A stretch of DNA of 64,000 nt from Rhynochetos jubatus (GCA_027574665.1 CM050651.1:7441501-7505500); one strand, 5' to 3'. Positions 50,402 through 63,440 are shown, counted from the stretch's first letter. Notes: generated from the letters alone by a model not told the origin. Made by a program: numbers and translations.

Positions 50402-52198
50402 GTGAGTGCCTGCAGTCCTGGGGCGGAAAGGGTGCCATCCAGTTCACATGAGCTCTGTGGGGCTAGGGTGTGCTCAGTGTATCTCTGGAGAATTGAATTA
50501 CCAAACTCTCATATCTCTACTGAAATTATCTGAATGTATGTAACTCTCTCCAATCTGAGTGCATTTGGAACAGTGTGGGGGAAAATACACCTCTGATCTG
50601 AGGGGAACATTGGAGAGATCCTAGAGCTTCTTAATGAAACAGTAATAACGATGTAGTTAACCTGGCTGAAGTAAGACTTCTGACGGGGTCTTTTCGTACC
50701 ACCAAAACTTAGGCACCTTATTTAAGGAGTACTGCAGGGTTTTTTTAGTCAGTGATGAAAAACAGATTCCCAGATGATGTTTCAGTTTGTCTAAGGTAGA
50801 TTTTTACTCAGGATAGTGTCTGGAATAGTATGTCTTTTGGTGTTCACGGCGCATGGAGATATGAGTGACTAACCTTTTCATACATGAACTTTAATGAGAG
50901 ATCTGACATGGAAAGTTATGAAAAAAGCAGGATAATAGATGTATCATTTTAAAAAAAGTAAATAAATAAGAACTGTTACCCATATTTCACCGTGAGGCAG
51001 ATAAATGTCCAAAAACTTCAGCGTGAGCAAAATCAGAATTTATGTAGTCCTGTAAATAATACACCGTTTTCACAACCTAATATATGCTGTTCACTGTCCG
51101 TGGGAAGGGAGCTTCTGGATAATTAATAAAGACAAGGAAGAAAAGGCATTTATTAAATTTTCCTTTGAATTATTAAGTTCAACATTTGTTATGATAGAAG
51201 CAACACGAAAAAGAGGAAGTGTCAGGATCAGCAGGATCAGTGTCATTAATCACCTAATCCAGGAATTGTACCACCATTAACAAAAATTAAAACTAGTTTT
51301 CAGGACACACCAGTCAGGCTGAGCGTACCATCTGGTCAAATTGTATAAATTTAGAAAATTAAACAAGTTTTTGTTGCATGCATGTGTTTAATGATTAATA
51401 AGGTAGTGATAGCAAGCTGTGAGTTACGTTGAGTGTATGCCAGAAAGCCCGAGGAAATCAATATTACAACCTATCCCTTCATTTTATCCATAGAATTTGC
51501 TCACAATGCAGAGAGGGATGAGAAATAAAAGGCTTTTATAATGGCTGTCTGTGAAAAACATTAATTACCTCAATCATGTATAAACAGACCTGTATTTTTA
51601 ATAAATTTTCTTCATCAGTGATTGACCTAAAACCACTTTATCCCAATTAAGAGTGGTGATGAGAAGAAAGTGGGTAATATTTTGCTGTGGGTGACATGGG
51701 CTGCTTTGCTTTATCATGAAAATAGGCTGTTCCAGGGGAAAAAAAAAAAAGTACTCCAAATAAATCTTAGATGTGATCTCACATCATGCTTCTGAAAGAG
51801 CTGGTTCAGAGTGGTTAATCCCTGTTTGAACCTGAATCAGATAAGTTATATGTTAAAAGAACATGTTTTATAACCAGTAAGACCTTTCTGAAGACATTTC
51901 CCCAAAGAATAAAATGCTAGGCTGTGTAGATATGTTAACTATGAGAAGAAAAAATTTTTACCAAGATCCCAATTGAAATGAAAGAAAAGGGAATCAAAGT
52001 GCTTTTCTGAAATTACAGTGTTGCAAAACATTGCTTAGAGGGAGGTTAAAATGAAAAAAAATTTTAAAATATCTAGATTGTGTAAATTATTCAGAGCTAT
52101 GTCTCTAAAGTGAGACAAACATACTTATTTTTCATACGATCATTTCCTCCTTAACAAATTATCTTACAAAAATGAATGAATTCTGCATACTTATGTCC

Positions 52199-52530
52199 AT
52201 CCAGTACCTGAAGGGGCCTACAAGAAAGCTGGGGAGGACTTTTTACAAGGGCCTGTAGTGACAGGACAAGGAGTAATGGGTTTAAACTGAAAGCAGGGAG
52301 ATTTAGATTAGATATCAGGAAGAAGTTCTTCACAGGGAGGGTGGTGAGGCACTGGGACAGGTTGCCCAGAGAAGCTGTGGATGCCCCACCCCTGGCAGTG
52401 TCCAAGGCCAGGCTGGATGAGGCTTGGAGCAACCTGGTCTAGTGGAGGGTGTCCCTGCCCATGGCAGGGGGTTTGGAACTGGATGATCTTTAAGGTCCCT
52501 TCCAACCCAAACCACTCTGTGATTCTATGA
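52199..52530 (+). mobile_element. 5'-truncated CR1 LINE
   Basis: About 330 bp match the 3' end of avian CR1. It runs from CCAGTACCTGAAGGGGCCTA through GGTTGCCCAGAGAAGCTGTG and CTGGATGATCTTTAAGGTCC to the terminal GATTCTATGA. It ends with the ATTCTATG octamer that CR1 uses instead of poly(A), and it is truncated at the 5' end as most CR1 copies are. The good preservation relative to the copies at 2224 and 44081 indicates a younger insertion. Only 3' untranslated sequence remains; the minus-strand frames of 61 to 93 codons crossing it are not genes. Confidence 0.95.
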
Positions 52531-53643
52531 AATGTTAGGTGACAGGCATTCATTAGAAATGACTGTTTATTCTGCCCCACTCCTGCACATTTGCAGTGTT
52601 GACATGAAGAACAGGATTTTATAACCTAAGCCTAGTGAGAAAAGCCTCAGGTATAAAGTGACATTTAAAACATTTTATATATGCCTTAATAGATGAACAA
52701 TCATTAGAGCAAATTAAGTAGGATCACAGCTTCAACAGTTATATGTACTTGTATCTGCAAAATTTCAGTTTTGCCTACCCTCAGAGGTGTGTAATGCTTT
52801 TAGGTACCAAAGCTTTCTAGGAAAGTCCCAATAGTGTCTCAGTTTCTGTTACTAGATATGCACACAGCCACCTAAATTGAAGGCAGCTGCCTCTAATTCC
52901 TGCCTAAGTCATACAGGACTCTCCATGTACAGCTTTGGTACTTCACACACCTCACTTTCAGGATTTCGTCTGGCAGGCGTACACAGAGCATGACTAAATT
53001 TCACACAAAGACAGTTTATATTTTGGCATTTTGGAACAGTCACATGGAAGGAGGAGACCCATGTTACAGTTTGTGGCTGAAACCTGATATCTCCCCTTCT
53101 AAGAGACTGCTCTAATATGATTGCACTCAATTAGATTCTTCTACCTGAAAAAATGAATGTGCAGTGAACAGCAGTGTGAATTTACAGTACCCTTGCTACT
53201 CCCAGCTAGCTACTCACATGGGAATTTATTTGCACATTTCGGTTTCAGTAAGGTGCCTTTTACAAAGGCGCTTCTCGCGCACAGCCTTTGCTAGCCTCTG
53301 ATCCTGAGCCGTCACTTACCAACTATAAACTTTGCGTCCCCTTACATCACCCGTGGCGCTAGAGGAAAACCAGCTAACACCGGTGAACTTGGGATTCCTC
53401 CGTTTTGACTTCACACAGAAAAGGACTAAGAGTTTGCTGAGACGTTTTCAAAAGCCAGGACTGTACGGTGGAGATGGTTAAGTGTGTGAGCTCTTCTACT
53501 TACTTCCGTTACAAAGTCAAGTAGTATAATTTAAGCATATTGTTATATAACTTTCGAATCACGTGGAATGATTTTTTTCCCCTGAATGAAACTGGAAAAA
53601 TCAACATTTTACCATGATACAGTCAAAATGACAGTTTCAATAG

Positions 53644-53660
53644 AAAAAAAAAAAAAAAAA
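53644..53660. repeat. Poly(A) run of 17
   Basis: A17 is followed by TCCTATCCTATC. There is no AATAAA signal or flanking duplication to suggest a retrocopy. Confidence 0.85.
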
Positions 53661-55569
53661 TCCTATCCTATCATGTTGGGCAAAATCAAGAGCTCAGTAA
53701 TTCTGCAAGTCATTCCTTTATGTATGAATGTAAGTATAAGAGCCCTCTGTTAAGCATTCAGTCTCCTAATACATTTTGAGTTTAAAGAGTTATGCGCTAC
53801 TGTGAGAAAATGTTTTGATTGTCCCCTCTGTCTAATCATTGTACTTTCAGTGAAGGTTCTAAGAATTTTGGCCTCTTTTAGAGCAGGTAGGTGGCAGTCT
53901 ACTTTTCTTTTTACAGTGCTGTTGCAGTTACACATACACTCTCACACAGATAAAATCAACATTCTCCAGTTATAATGGAGACGTGGAATATAAGTGTGTT
54001 ACTGTATGCAGTGTTGAGACCATTACCATATGGTAGTTTTTAATTTTGCTCAGATAGTTCACTCACCTGTTATTCAGCCAGTTTCATTTTTATGGTCTCC
54101 TACCTTCCTTCTATTTCTTTCTCATACATTCGTATATTTTTTATAGCTGCCTCTGAAGAATAAGTCTGCAATGGATCTATAGTGTCCTGCCCATCTGAGT
54201 TGTAGCACAATCGAATTTAAAGAATTAACATTTAAGACTGCGATACTTAATGCATAAACTATGAACAGCTTCCCCTTTTACTAGGGTCTGAACACATTTT
54301 CTATACTACGATATGGCAGAATACCCTGGTGATCTCTGCTACATGTTCAAAAAGACTAAGGGGCCCAATGTGTCTGATTTAGACTAATGTTTTATGGTAG
54401 GGGGGATATCTGCTCATCTTCTCATCTGCTTTTCATAGACTCACCCTCATAGGGGAGGCAGCCATGGAGAAGTCAGAAATCTGTCTCTTAGAGCTCATAT
54501 TGCAGTGTAATTGTATCTCGGCGTGCACTTTGCTTGATGATAGATGCTTTTATCTGACGATTGAGCAGGGGGCTTTGGCACAATGCTGAGATAGCTCCAC
54601 AGGAGATGATTACTGGGAGTGGCTGCAGGCATGGGATCTGATGTGACTGACCCTAGTGGCATATCCCACTAAGCACTGGGAACTGTCCAGAGATAATGAT
54701 GACAGTCATAGAACAGGAAAAACATCTCCTCAGAATGTGGGTAATATTCAGGGTGGTATTTGGTGGGTTGGACTGGAAAGGCAGCAGTGTTCCCTTGGTG
54801 CTTGGTGGCAAAGATAAATAGTGGGTAGCAGTCTGTTGGACCTTGTGCTCAGGGCCAGTCATTGGAAAGAGTCCAGAAATGAGCTGGTCGCCTGTGAGGT
54901 TTGGCAGAAGGTACAGAGACTTGTATTTATGCATCAAGAGGCCCTACTGAGGAATCGTCCTTGTCTGCTTGAATTGGACTGAAGGATTTGGCTATCTCCC
55001 ATTCTGTGTTGCAGAAGGGAGGAAGAGAGTCCTGGATCTGTTTTACTTCACAGTCCCTGGAAAATACATGGTTAAGTAAGAGCCGTGGCCTTCTGTTCAA
55101 ATTCAACTGTTTCAGTGCCCATGTCATCCTCTCTTCTATTGTCAGAATCAATGTGGGATGTGATGATTTAGGAAATGGCAGCAAACACTGCGGTTAAAAT
55201 GTTTCTAGACTTCAGCATAGGCTCTGCAACAGATCATAAATGTCATGATCACATATCAAGTATTCTAAAATAGCAGATTATTTTAAGAAATAATATCAGA
55301 TCATGTATTTGGAGATCAGTGCTTGCCCAGAAGAAAAAAAGCACACTTATGGCTGACCATCCAAATTCTCATATATGAATGTCATATGAATAATGTTCTT
55401 TGCATGGATAATATCAAGAATGACTCCTTCATTGTAACTTGCTGCCACACAGTAATGCCAAAATTTATTGTTTCAACTGGGACTATTTTGACAGTGAAGT
55501 TGAGTTAGTCCCTAGCTCTGTATCACCACATCTGGCTCTTGACATCTCTGTGCCTTGACATCCCCCAGA

Positions 55570-55890
55570 ACTGGCGATGACCCCAGGAAATGCGCCTTTC
55601 CCAGGGTGTGTGAGGCCAGGGAGGAGGCAGGGCTCAGTAGGGTCACACTGCTCCAGGGTCACCTCGGCACAAGCGGGCAGGGAAAGCTCGTCTTGGCCGC
55701 GATAGGCGCGGTAACACACTGTCGGCATTGAGGGCAGCAGGAATTGGAAAGCGCTCGGCACCTAGCAGGGCGTGAATGTTCACCACCCTGAGGTAATGGA
55801 GTGTGTAACCCTCCCCTCCTGTCCTCTTGGAAGTTTGACCTCAATTTTTTAGAAGTGGGGAGCGCGTGGACAGGAAGACAAATGTGTAAA
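55570..55890. other. CpG-rich block
   Basis: By eye about 16 CpG dinucleotides fall in roughly 320 bases, including GGCCGCGATAGGCGCGG and AAAGCGCTCGGCACC, whereas most of the window has only one or two per several hundred bases. GC content is also clearly higher here. It is smaller than a classical CpG island promoter and no promoter motif or exon is obvious. It could be a small enhancer-type island or the remnant of a GC-rich insertion. Confidence 0.6.
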
Positions 55891-57176
55891 GTCTGCACAG
55901 ACTGGTAGCGCTGCCACTGTGCTCTGTGTCACCAGCCCACTCCTTGCATGGGTGTTGCACCCGTGGTTCCCATCAGTGGGAATTCTGCAAATCTAGTGAG
56001 TGTGGCCAACAAAGACAAATGAAGGGAGAAGAGAATTTTGCCCACAGCTATGGAAGAAGAGAGTTACATCTTGTTGTTTTAGCTCTGTGGGACGCCACAG
56101 TGGTACATACGGCATGTTAATGGTAGGGTGTTTCATTGTATCACTCCCTCATGCTGTGTTCATTTGTAGGGACAACATGACTTCCATAATATTTATTTTA
56201 GGGTCATTTTATTACTTTAATAATGCAGATTTAGATTGTAATTAAAGCCTGTATGATTTGTTTTAATAGCTTGCAGCTTGGTTCAACATATGTTTTGATA
56301 TTATAAAACTGCTTCAATAGACAATGAATTCATTTGTCCCTTTTACTTATTAAAATGCATGTGTACTTCATCAGGTTTATTCTTTGTGAATTTTATGAAT
56401 GTGGAATTAAATAATAAAGACACATAGACACACATGCCAAATTTGGGACTTGATTGATCATGACTACCCTTGTGAAAGAAAGAACTGAGAAAACAAGTAA
56501 GCATAATTGTATTTAATATTAGAATAATAACATTTTGCATATTTAACCACATCTTAGGAATTATTCCACTACTGAGTTGTATGGAATTGTTAAAATAGAT
56601 TGCTGACCAGAGTAAATTTATATGGTAATATGGATTTCATGTTTCTTTCTTAATAGTCCTATAGATTAAGTTCTTGCCCTTAAAACTGCACCTTTCAATT
56701 AAATTTAGATATTCCTTATTTTCATGTTTTTAAGTGGCATTGTCTGTCTTCTGGCATAATTCTTACTGTCTTTTAGCACACTTTATACAAAGGAACACTT
56801 TTGCTTCCCTTTCACTAGTTTCCAGTATTTTCTGACAATGAGCTTATGTTGTCCACATCATCTGCTACAAAGATTATTTTCACTTCCAGTTCCTTTGAAC
56901 TGTTTCTCTTGTAACAGGACCCAGACCCATGAGGTGTTGAACATTTTTGATGGGGAATCAGGTACCTTCAACATTATGTGATGGCAAAGTTTACTCCTAA
57001 GCAGCTGAAACAATATTTGGTGAGGATTTCATAGGCCTTATTGTGACACCTTAATATCATACACCAAGCCAAAGCCCCCCTCAATCAATTTTGTTCTCCA
57101 TATATATATGTTACAGTGAAGAGAACTGGGAAAACATTGAACTAATGGGTTTTTCATTTCCTCTTTCCCATATTGT

Positions 57177-57360
57177 GGGGCTTTTTTTTTTTTTTTTTTT
57201 GGTTTTTAAAACCTTTTTGGGGGCTTTTTTTTTGCCTTTGTTTTTGGATTTGTGTTTGGTGGGTTTTGGTGTGGTTTGGTTTTGTTTGTTTTTGGGTTTT
57301 TTTTGTTTGTTTGTTTGTTTTTTTCTTTTTTGGTTGGTTGATTTTGGGGCTTTTTTTGGC
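57177..57360. repeat. Long T/G-rich low-complexity tract
   Basis: A T19 run is followed by blocks of TTTTTGGGGG, TTTGGTGGG and a run of GTTT tetranucleotides. The plus frames encode Phe/Gly/Trp/Leu-rich peptides and the minus frame a Lys/Pro-rich peptide purely because of composition, so they are not genes. Confidence 0.9.
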
Positions 57361-58810
57361 ATTAGAGAAAGAATGAGGGAATACTGTCTTCTTCCTATTT
57401 TGTTTTAGTAGTGGTCATTCTAGCACACACTTGTGTGTCCCAACATGAACAGCATCCGTGGTAGGCAGTAACTACTTTTCTTGTTCTGGAACATCTGGCA
57501 TGCCAGAATGTCTCATGAAATAATGATGTAGTTACCATCATCTCCAAAACTTAGGGTGTAGATATTTAGAAGTTATATCCACTTTCTCGTTGTAAGTATT
57601 AGATCAGTTTTTGGGATTGGTAAATTCAGGATTCAAGTTAGACTCTTATACAGTCAGTGCTTTTTATATGTTGCCTGTGCTGCCCCATAAATTCCTTTTG
57701 TATTACTAAGAAACTAAAAGACTTTCTATGGAATTTTGTTTTCACTTCACAGTGGACAAATTGAGAAATTTTTAAATACATTTGAACTGGGTAAAAAAAG
57801 ATGAAAGTATAATTAACATACAATTTAAACCTTCAAATGTTTTACTGCAGTCTTCTGAGAATAATCAGGTTATCCCTGTATAAACACACACATTTATTCT
57901 TCAAATTATGCTCAGAAGGGTCTTAAATATACTGTTCTTGTTTGCCAACATATGCATGTGCTGTTCTACCAAGAGGTACCAGCTCTGAAACACCTTAAAC
58001 AAGGTTTAAAGCTAATAGATTTAATACTTTCCTGGGTCAGGGTCTAAACTGTTACTGCTCAGAGATATTCAGTGCTCTGCATCTATATAACTATTTAAGT
58101 ACCTTAAGAATTGAGGGAAAAATAAGCCCCCCTAATTCAGAGGTTCATGTGGTAAAAACAACCAGAAAAACTAGTGAGGAGGTAAAGTCTTCCATGGTTG
58201 GTGACCATGAATTTGGAGCCTACCACAGAGGTCTGGCACTATAAGTATTAATTGGAGGAATTTCTGTGCTACCTGGGAAGTGTGAGATTCAGTACCATCA
58301 TTAGTATTGTAAAAATTAAATATTCTCTTCCATTTACTTTTAAGATAGATTAGAAATAGATTGAGAAGTATTTTTTGAAACGGTTGCCTGTGATGAGAAG
58401 TAGCTGGATTCAGTAGCCCCACAGACCTTTCTGCTTTGTGTATTTCTAAGGAGGAAAAATATTGCAGAGCCAACCATCCTGCCTTCTCGTGCTGCTCTTC
58501 ATGTTATTAGGCTTGACTTGAAGAAAAGAAGTAAAAAGGAGCTTTTATTTGTTTTGCTACTAGGTTTCTTGAAGTCTGGGAAGACAGTGGGGTTAAATCA
58601 CTAATGGACTCATAAGTGCCGCCCAGTTTGGAAGATAAAGGGCTACTGTTGGGGCATTCGGTTTTGAGGAGAGGGTGTATTTCTAAGGTGATCTTTGCCA
58701 AAATCTGAGTTGGAGCCTAGGATTCTGGTTTCGACACGTCTCAGATCTAACTTTGTCACTTGTAGCTGATTCACTATCTAGTGTCATAGTGATATAAGAA
58801 ACCCATGGAG

Positions 58811-58872
58811 TGGGGGTTTTTGGAGTGGTTTTTGGTTGGTTTTTTGTTATGTGTTTTGTTTGTTTGTTTTGT
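58811..58872. repeat. G/T-rich low-complexity tract
   Basis: Runs of TTTTTGG and GTTTGTTTGTTTT lead directly into CCCCAG at 58873-58878, so this tract acts as the pyrimidine-like region of the acceptor described next. Confidence 0.85.
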
Positions 58873-58878
58873 CCCCAG

Positions 58879-59009
58879 AAACAGGAGTGACAAAACAGTT
58901 TGAGCGACTGGGTATGAGTCAGAAGGGTTGCTGTGCTAATGAAAATTTGGAACGCCATCGCAAACTGGAGTGCTTGGCAGAAGCAGGCATTTCTCTGTGC
59001 TGTTTATGA
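58879..59009 (+). other. Candidate terminal exon (unconfirmed)
   Basis: TTTGTTTTGTCCCCAG precedes two bases and then 42 open codons ending in TGA at 59007-59009. The peptide begins TGVTKQFERLGMSQKGCC and is charged in its middle. The upstream tract is G/T-rich rather than pure pyrimidine, and an open frame of this size has a fair chance probability. No family is recognised. Confidence 0.15.
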
Positions 59010-61818
59010 GGTATATAAAAAGGTCAGTGTTACTTTATAGATTTTTAGCCTTAGCAGTGCTTTCTTTTTTTTACGATTTACTTTTTTCTTGTTTTCTAAC
59101 AGCCATGATTTTTTCTTCTGGATATGGAATGTAGCTTTTTTTATTGTTCGGTGTATTGTTGGAAAATACATTGTGTTTCTAAATTCCAGACACATTTTGA
59201 CTGTACTATTAAGAAAACATTGCTCCTGGAATAATAAATGGCGAGGTTATTTTAAGCAGTTGTCTTACATTTTCTAAATCTGCAAAAGAAAGAGTCAGAA
59301 CAATAAAAGAATGATCAAGGCTGGGTTTCTTTTGTTTTAACAGGCAGGTCATCAGTTGGCCTGTTGGCAAAACTCCCTTCATTGTAATGGACCTACATGA
59401 ATCTCCAGAAGTTGCAGATTTGAACAATAACTTCTTAAATGTTTCAGAATCCTTGACTTGTCATCTGGCACTGCCAGCATTACCAATTACAGGATGCTAA
59501 CTTGCTTCTCTATAAAAGAAGGGAAGAAACTTAATTTTTGGGCCGCTGTACAATGGCATTGGCCAGTATGAGCTGGCATAAGATAGTGAAGACTTCAGTT
59601 GTCTAGAAATACACTAATGCCTATATCAAATGTAGGTAGTTTGTTCCTCAGTTGAGGATCTATGTGCAGTATTCAGTTGGGAAGGGAGTCATGTCTCCCA
59701 TTTAAAAAAATAAAAGACTCAGAGATTGGACTCATATTTTTCTCTGTATTTCCTTAGGGATTACTTATCCTGAGGTGGTATTTTGCCCCACCAGTTGCTT
59801 AGATTTTGTGAGGCATTGATACGTTCTGAAAGGCAGAGCCACCTATATGCTGTCAAGTATAGACAAAGAGCTGCAAAGTGTTGGTGGTTTCTGAAGACTG
59901 CATTCTTTTCCGCTCTGATTCCCCCAAAGAAATCTACCTACTCTCCTTTTTCTAGCAACTTCTTTTTTCCAGGTACAGAACTCAATGTTAAGGAGCACAA
60001 TTAAACCCCATTGATTTAAACATCTTATTATTTTAATAGTCAAGTGACTGTTCTCCCCCTGTGTGGCCTGCAATACATAGGTATAACACGGTAATAGCAG
60101 CTGTGAAAACAGTCTGCCTTCCCTATGTTTAGATACCTATCTGTGGCTAGGGAGCAACAGAGGAAGTCAAAACTCCAAGAATATAATGAGGGTAGAGAAT
60201 GTACAGTCGGCGCATTTCTTCCAAATCTTGCTAAGTAAAGCAGTTTGAAGACTTGTCCTTTTGTTCTGCCAGATTTACCAATCTGAACTTTCTCAGACAG
60301 ATTATGTGAGCTCAATCTCATTATTTGAAAGATAGGCCCCTTCAGTGCTGGGAGATTATGGCTCATAACTTAAATCTTCCTCCCACAGAAGTTGGTGCGA
60401 TTTAGCCCGTACAGAGGATTAGGTGGCAGGGTTATATGGGAAGAACACTGCTGGTTCCTCAAGAAATATATTGACTTCTAATGTCTGTGAATTATCTCCT
60501 GAATGTGCAGTAGGTGCAGAAAGCTGTTTTAAATTAAGAGGTAGGCTAAATTTATACACCTGATTTAGTAGATGATAGGGGATTCAATAGAAGGTGATCA
60601 AGTTAATCTAGATTTGAAAAAAATGAAGCGTAGATTGCCTTTACAGTGATAATGTACCCTTTCCAGAAGAACTGTTTCTGGAAAAAGGCTTTCCTTTTGT
60701 TTTTCCCTCGATGATATAGTTTTGGCTTTTTGAGAGAAGTGATCTGATTTTACAGCCTTTTGTAAATCGGGCGTTGGAGAAGTGCCTTAAAAATCATCCT
60801 CTGGACTTGAGACTAAGAATTGTGTGGTGCAGGCATCCTGATGGGATTTCAGTCGTCTAATGTGGATGTTAAACAAGGTGTCAGCAGACTATGTAGACTT
60901 TGCTTTAGAGAAGAGATGAATGAACAGATCATCCAGACATTTAAGCATCTGTCATCCCCTGGGACCGGTACAGCATGTTTGTATTTACCGGTCTAGCCAT
61001 TAGAAAGTAGCTACTGCTGTTCTCTAATTCATATCTAATGTATTGCTAAGGGAAGTTATGTATTCTGTTTTAATTTATTTTAATTAGTTTACTTTATGGT
61101 ATTAGAAGCAGTAGCAAGGGCTATAAAACAAGCAAAAGCTTAAACGCCATGGCAGGATGGTGAACTGTTTTAGGGAGCAAGTTTTCTTCCATAAATTGGA
61201 AGTAGCCGTTCAAACAACAGAATATTGTTGTTTTCTATATGATTTTCTCTTTCTAGCTGCAGATGCCCTTCAAATCCCTATCATCTTTGCAGTGGGACGT
61301 ATTACCTATGCATGCATCTGGACTAGTAGATCCTTTCCAACTGAACTATTCTATCTTCTGTCCCAGGCGGAGGCATTGCTTCTCTTCACTCTGACTCTTG
61401 CTCTCAACTTATGGGCTTGATCATCGGTCACTTTAGTCTTTCTATCATCATCATGTTCTTACTGTAAAGATGTCTTGAAACCCTAATTGGGATAAAGCCC
61501 TACTGTGGTTAAGAGAAAAATAGAGGAGAAACCAATGACAGATAACTGTAGCAGACAAAATAAATTGGAAATTAATTGGATTGCACAGGTCAGAGGAGAA
61601 CCTGTATGGATTTATAATTCTTACACGTCCATCTAATGGTGTTACCCATTTGCCTTACTTCTACCTTGCTGCTCTGTTCAGGTTGTGTTTCTTCAATACT
61701 TAAAGTAGTTTTATAGCTTCCCAATATTTTAAGAAGTGTCTAGTCACTAAACAGCTTCTTGGTCTCTCTGTTACCATTTAATATAATACCAAATTCTAAT
61801 TACAAGTTAATAGTTTGG

Positions 61819-61856
61819 TAATTATTATTTCAAAGATAATAATAATAATTATTATA
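61819..61856. repeat. AT-rich TAA-type microsatellite
   Basis: ATTATTATTT, a short interruption, and then several AAT units form a short imperfect inverted AT repeat. Confidence 0.8.
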
Positions 61857-62560
61857 GGCTGCAGTGTCTTGGCTTTGATTTTTGTTGCTGCTGTTGGTGT
61901 GATTTTTTTTTTTTTAAGGCAAAACACCCAGAAAACAACCCAAACCATTTTGCTCCAACAAAATAGACCTGTTGAGAGAAATATCTTCTGACTATATCAG
62001 CCAGAGAATGAATAACCAAAAGCTTCTCTGTGTTACCTTGCTGTTGAGTTAACTAAAACAAACCATTTTCAAACCATGGAGATTGGATTCTTATTGGGCC
62101 CATCTCACTGCATTTTTTGGTGCTTGTTCACTGATTTTTAGAGTCTAGGCACTGCTTTGCAATAGCTAGGTATTTTCCATGTCCTCATTACCGTAAGACT
62201 ATATGGATGTCCTTTAAAGGTGGCTACCAGATATCTTGAGAACATGGTGAGGTAAATAATCTGATGGTATTTGCTTCATGCAGTAAACTTTATAGCGGCA
62301 CAGTGTCTTGGAAAACACTGGCTAAATAACTGTAGAATGACCTCAACTTTTAATTAGTAGTCAAGCTGTTACTTGGAAGGGTAACACAACATAGAAAGGA
62401 TCATCTTAGTCTAAACTGGAAGAGTGTCTGTACCGTTCTAGAAAAGATGCAGGGGGCTGAACCAATTATTGTGTCACCACGACTTGAAAATCAGTTTGTT
62501 TAGGAGTATGGATTGACCTGAGTTGTTGGCTGCCTAAATTATGAATTCTTTTGTCCATAG

Positions 62561-62597
62561 AGAAGAAAAGGCTGCTTCTGTTGTCTTGAATGCACAG
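62561..62597 (+). other. Candidate small exon (unconfirmed)
   Basis: GAATTCTTTTGTCCATAG precedes the block and it ends TGCACAG followed by GTATGC. One frame reads one base then EEKAASVVLNAQ to an exact codon boundary, and another frame is also open. At 37 bases it is in the microexon range, where chance matches are common. Confidence 0.15.
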
Positions 62598-63440
62598 GTA
62601 TGCAAAGGTTTGCAAGATTTACATTCTTTTTCATTTCATCTTCCCCTCGATGTCTAACTTGTTCTTGTTCTTGTCTGCTACCATGAAAACTGCTACGTTA
62701 GCACATAGCATAACATATACATAGCACATAACATACATTTCAGCAGATGAAGCAATCAGCAACATCTCTACTCCCTGCAACCATGCTGGCCAAGGCTCCG
62801 TTTGGCTCATTGTGTCCAAGTCAGTATTCCCTCACCCCCTTGGTATTCGTGTTTTAAAAACACAGAAGCTGATTTTAGAAACACTAAAGCCAATGAGAAC
62901 TGCAAGAGCACCGCACCTCTGGGAATCTGGCCCACATCCCTTTTGTTTTGAGTGTAGGATGGATCCTAAATGAGAAACCTTTTGTATTTTGGAAACTAAG
63001 GAGCTGAAGCAAGTTTCTTCTTAGCTGGCAAACCCAGAATTGTTCTTGATGGAGACCAAGCATGGAAAGTTCTAGTCTGACAGGATTGTTTTTGTCAAAG
63101 TTATGACAAGTCTGAACATAAAGTTTTGCATAGAAATCCCTCTCATTTTACTATCTAAAGTGACAGGAGAATACATTTATGTAAAAAATAAAATCTAAGA
63201 AGTTAGGTTTATATTCACCAGGCAATTACTAGTAAGCAAAAAACAAAACCAGATCAGTATAATGAAGTTTTTGTCAAGCGTAACAATTTTGGTTTGGCCC
63301 AAATACACAGATACAGATTTGGACTTTCTGTCACAAGTTGCCAAACATTTGTTTTCATTTAAATGTGTGTATTTGTGCGTGTGCATATTGACAAAGGGGA
63401 TTTGACTCCAAGAAGAACAGAGGTATGGTCCAAATCCCAA

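Larger units (their letters stand above)
46819..52198. other. Non-coding sequence with two exon candidates
   Basis: No gene is established. Exon candidates at 47111-47169 and 50292-50401 are listed separately. A strongly pyrimidine-rich region runs from about 50040 to 50290. A 104-codon minus-strand frame at 47211-47525 has no recognisable motif. The sequence around 51480-51720 is repeat-free and would be worth checking for conservation. Confidence 0.5.
52531..57176. other. Non-coding sequence, mostly unique
   Basis: No gene is supported. The stretch contains an A17 run (53644-53660), a mildly CpG-enriched patch (about 53265-53400) and a clear CpG-rich block (about 55570-55890). The rest is unique and AT-rich. 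Confidence 0.55.

Noticed and set aside
52151..52580. Several overlapping minus-strand frames of 61 to 93 codons
   Set aside because: These are antisense to the CR1 3' region and recur wherever that repeat is intact; they are not genes.
57091..57408. Phe/Gly/Trp-rich and Lys/Pro-rich frames on the two strands
   Set aside because: They are produced entirely by the T/G-rich simple repeat.
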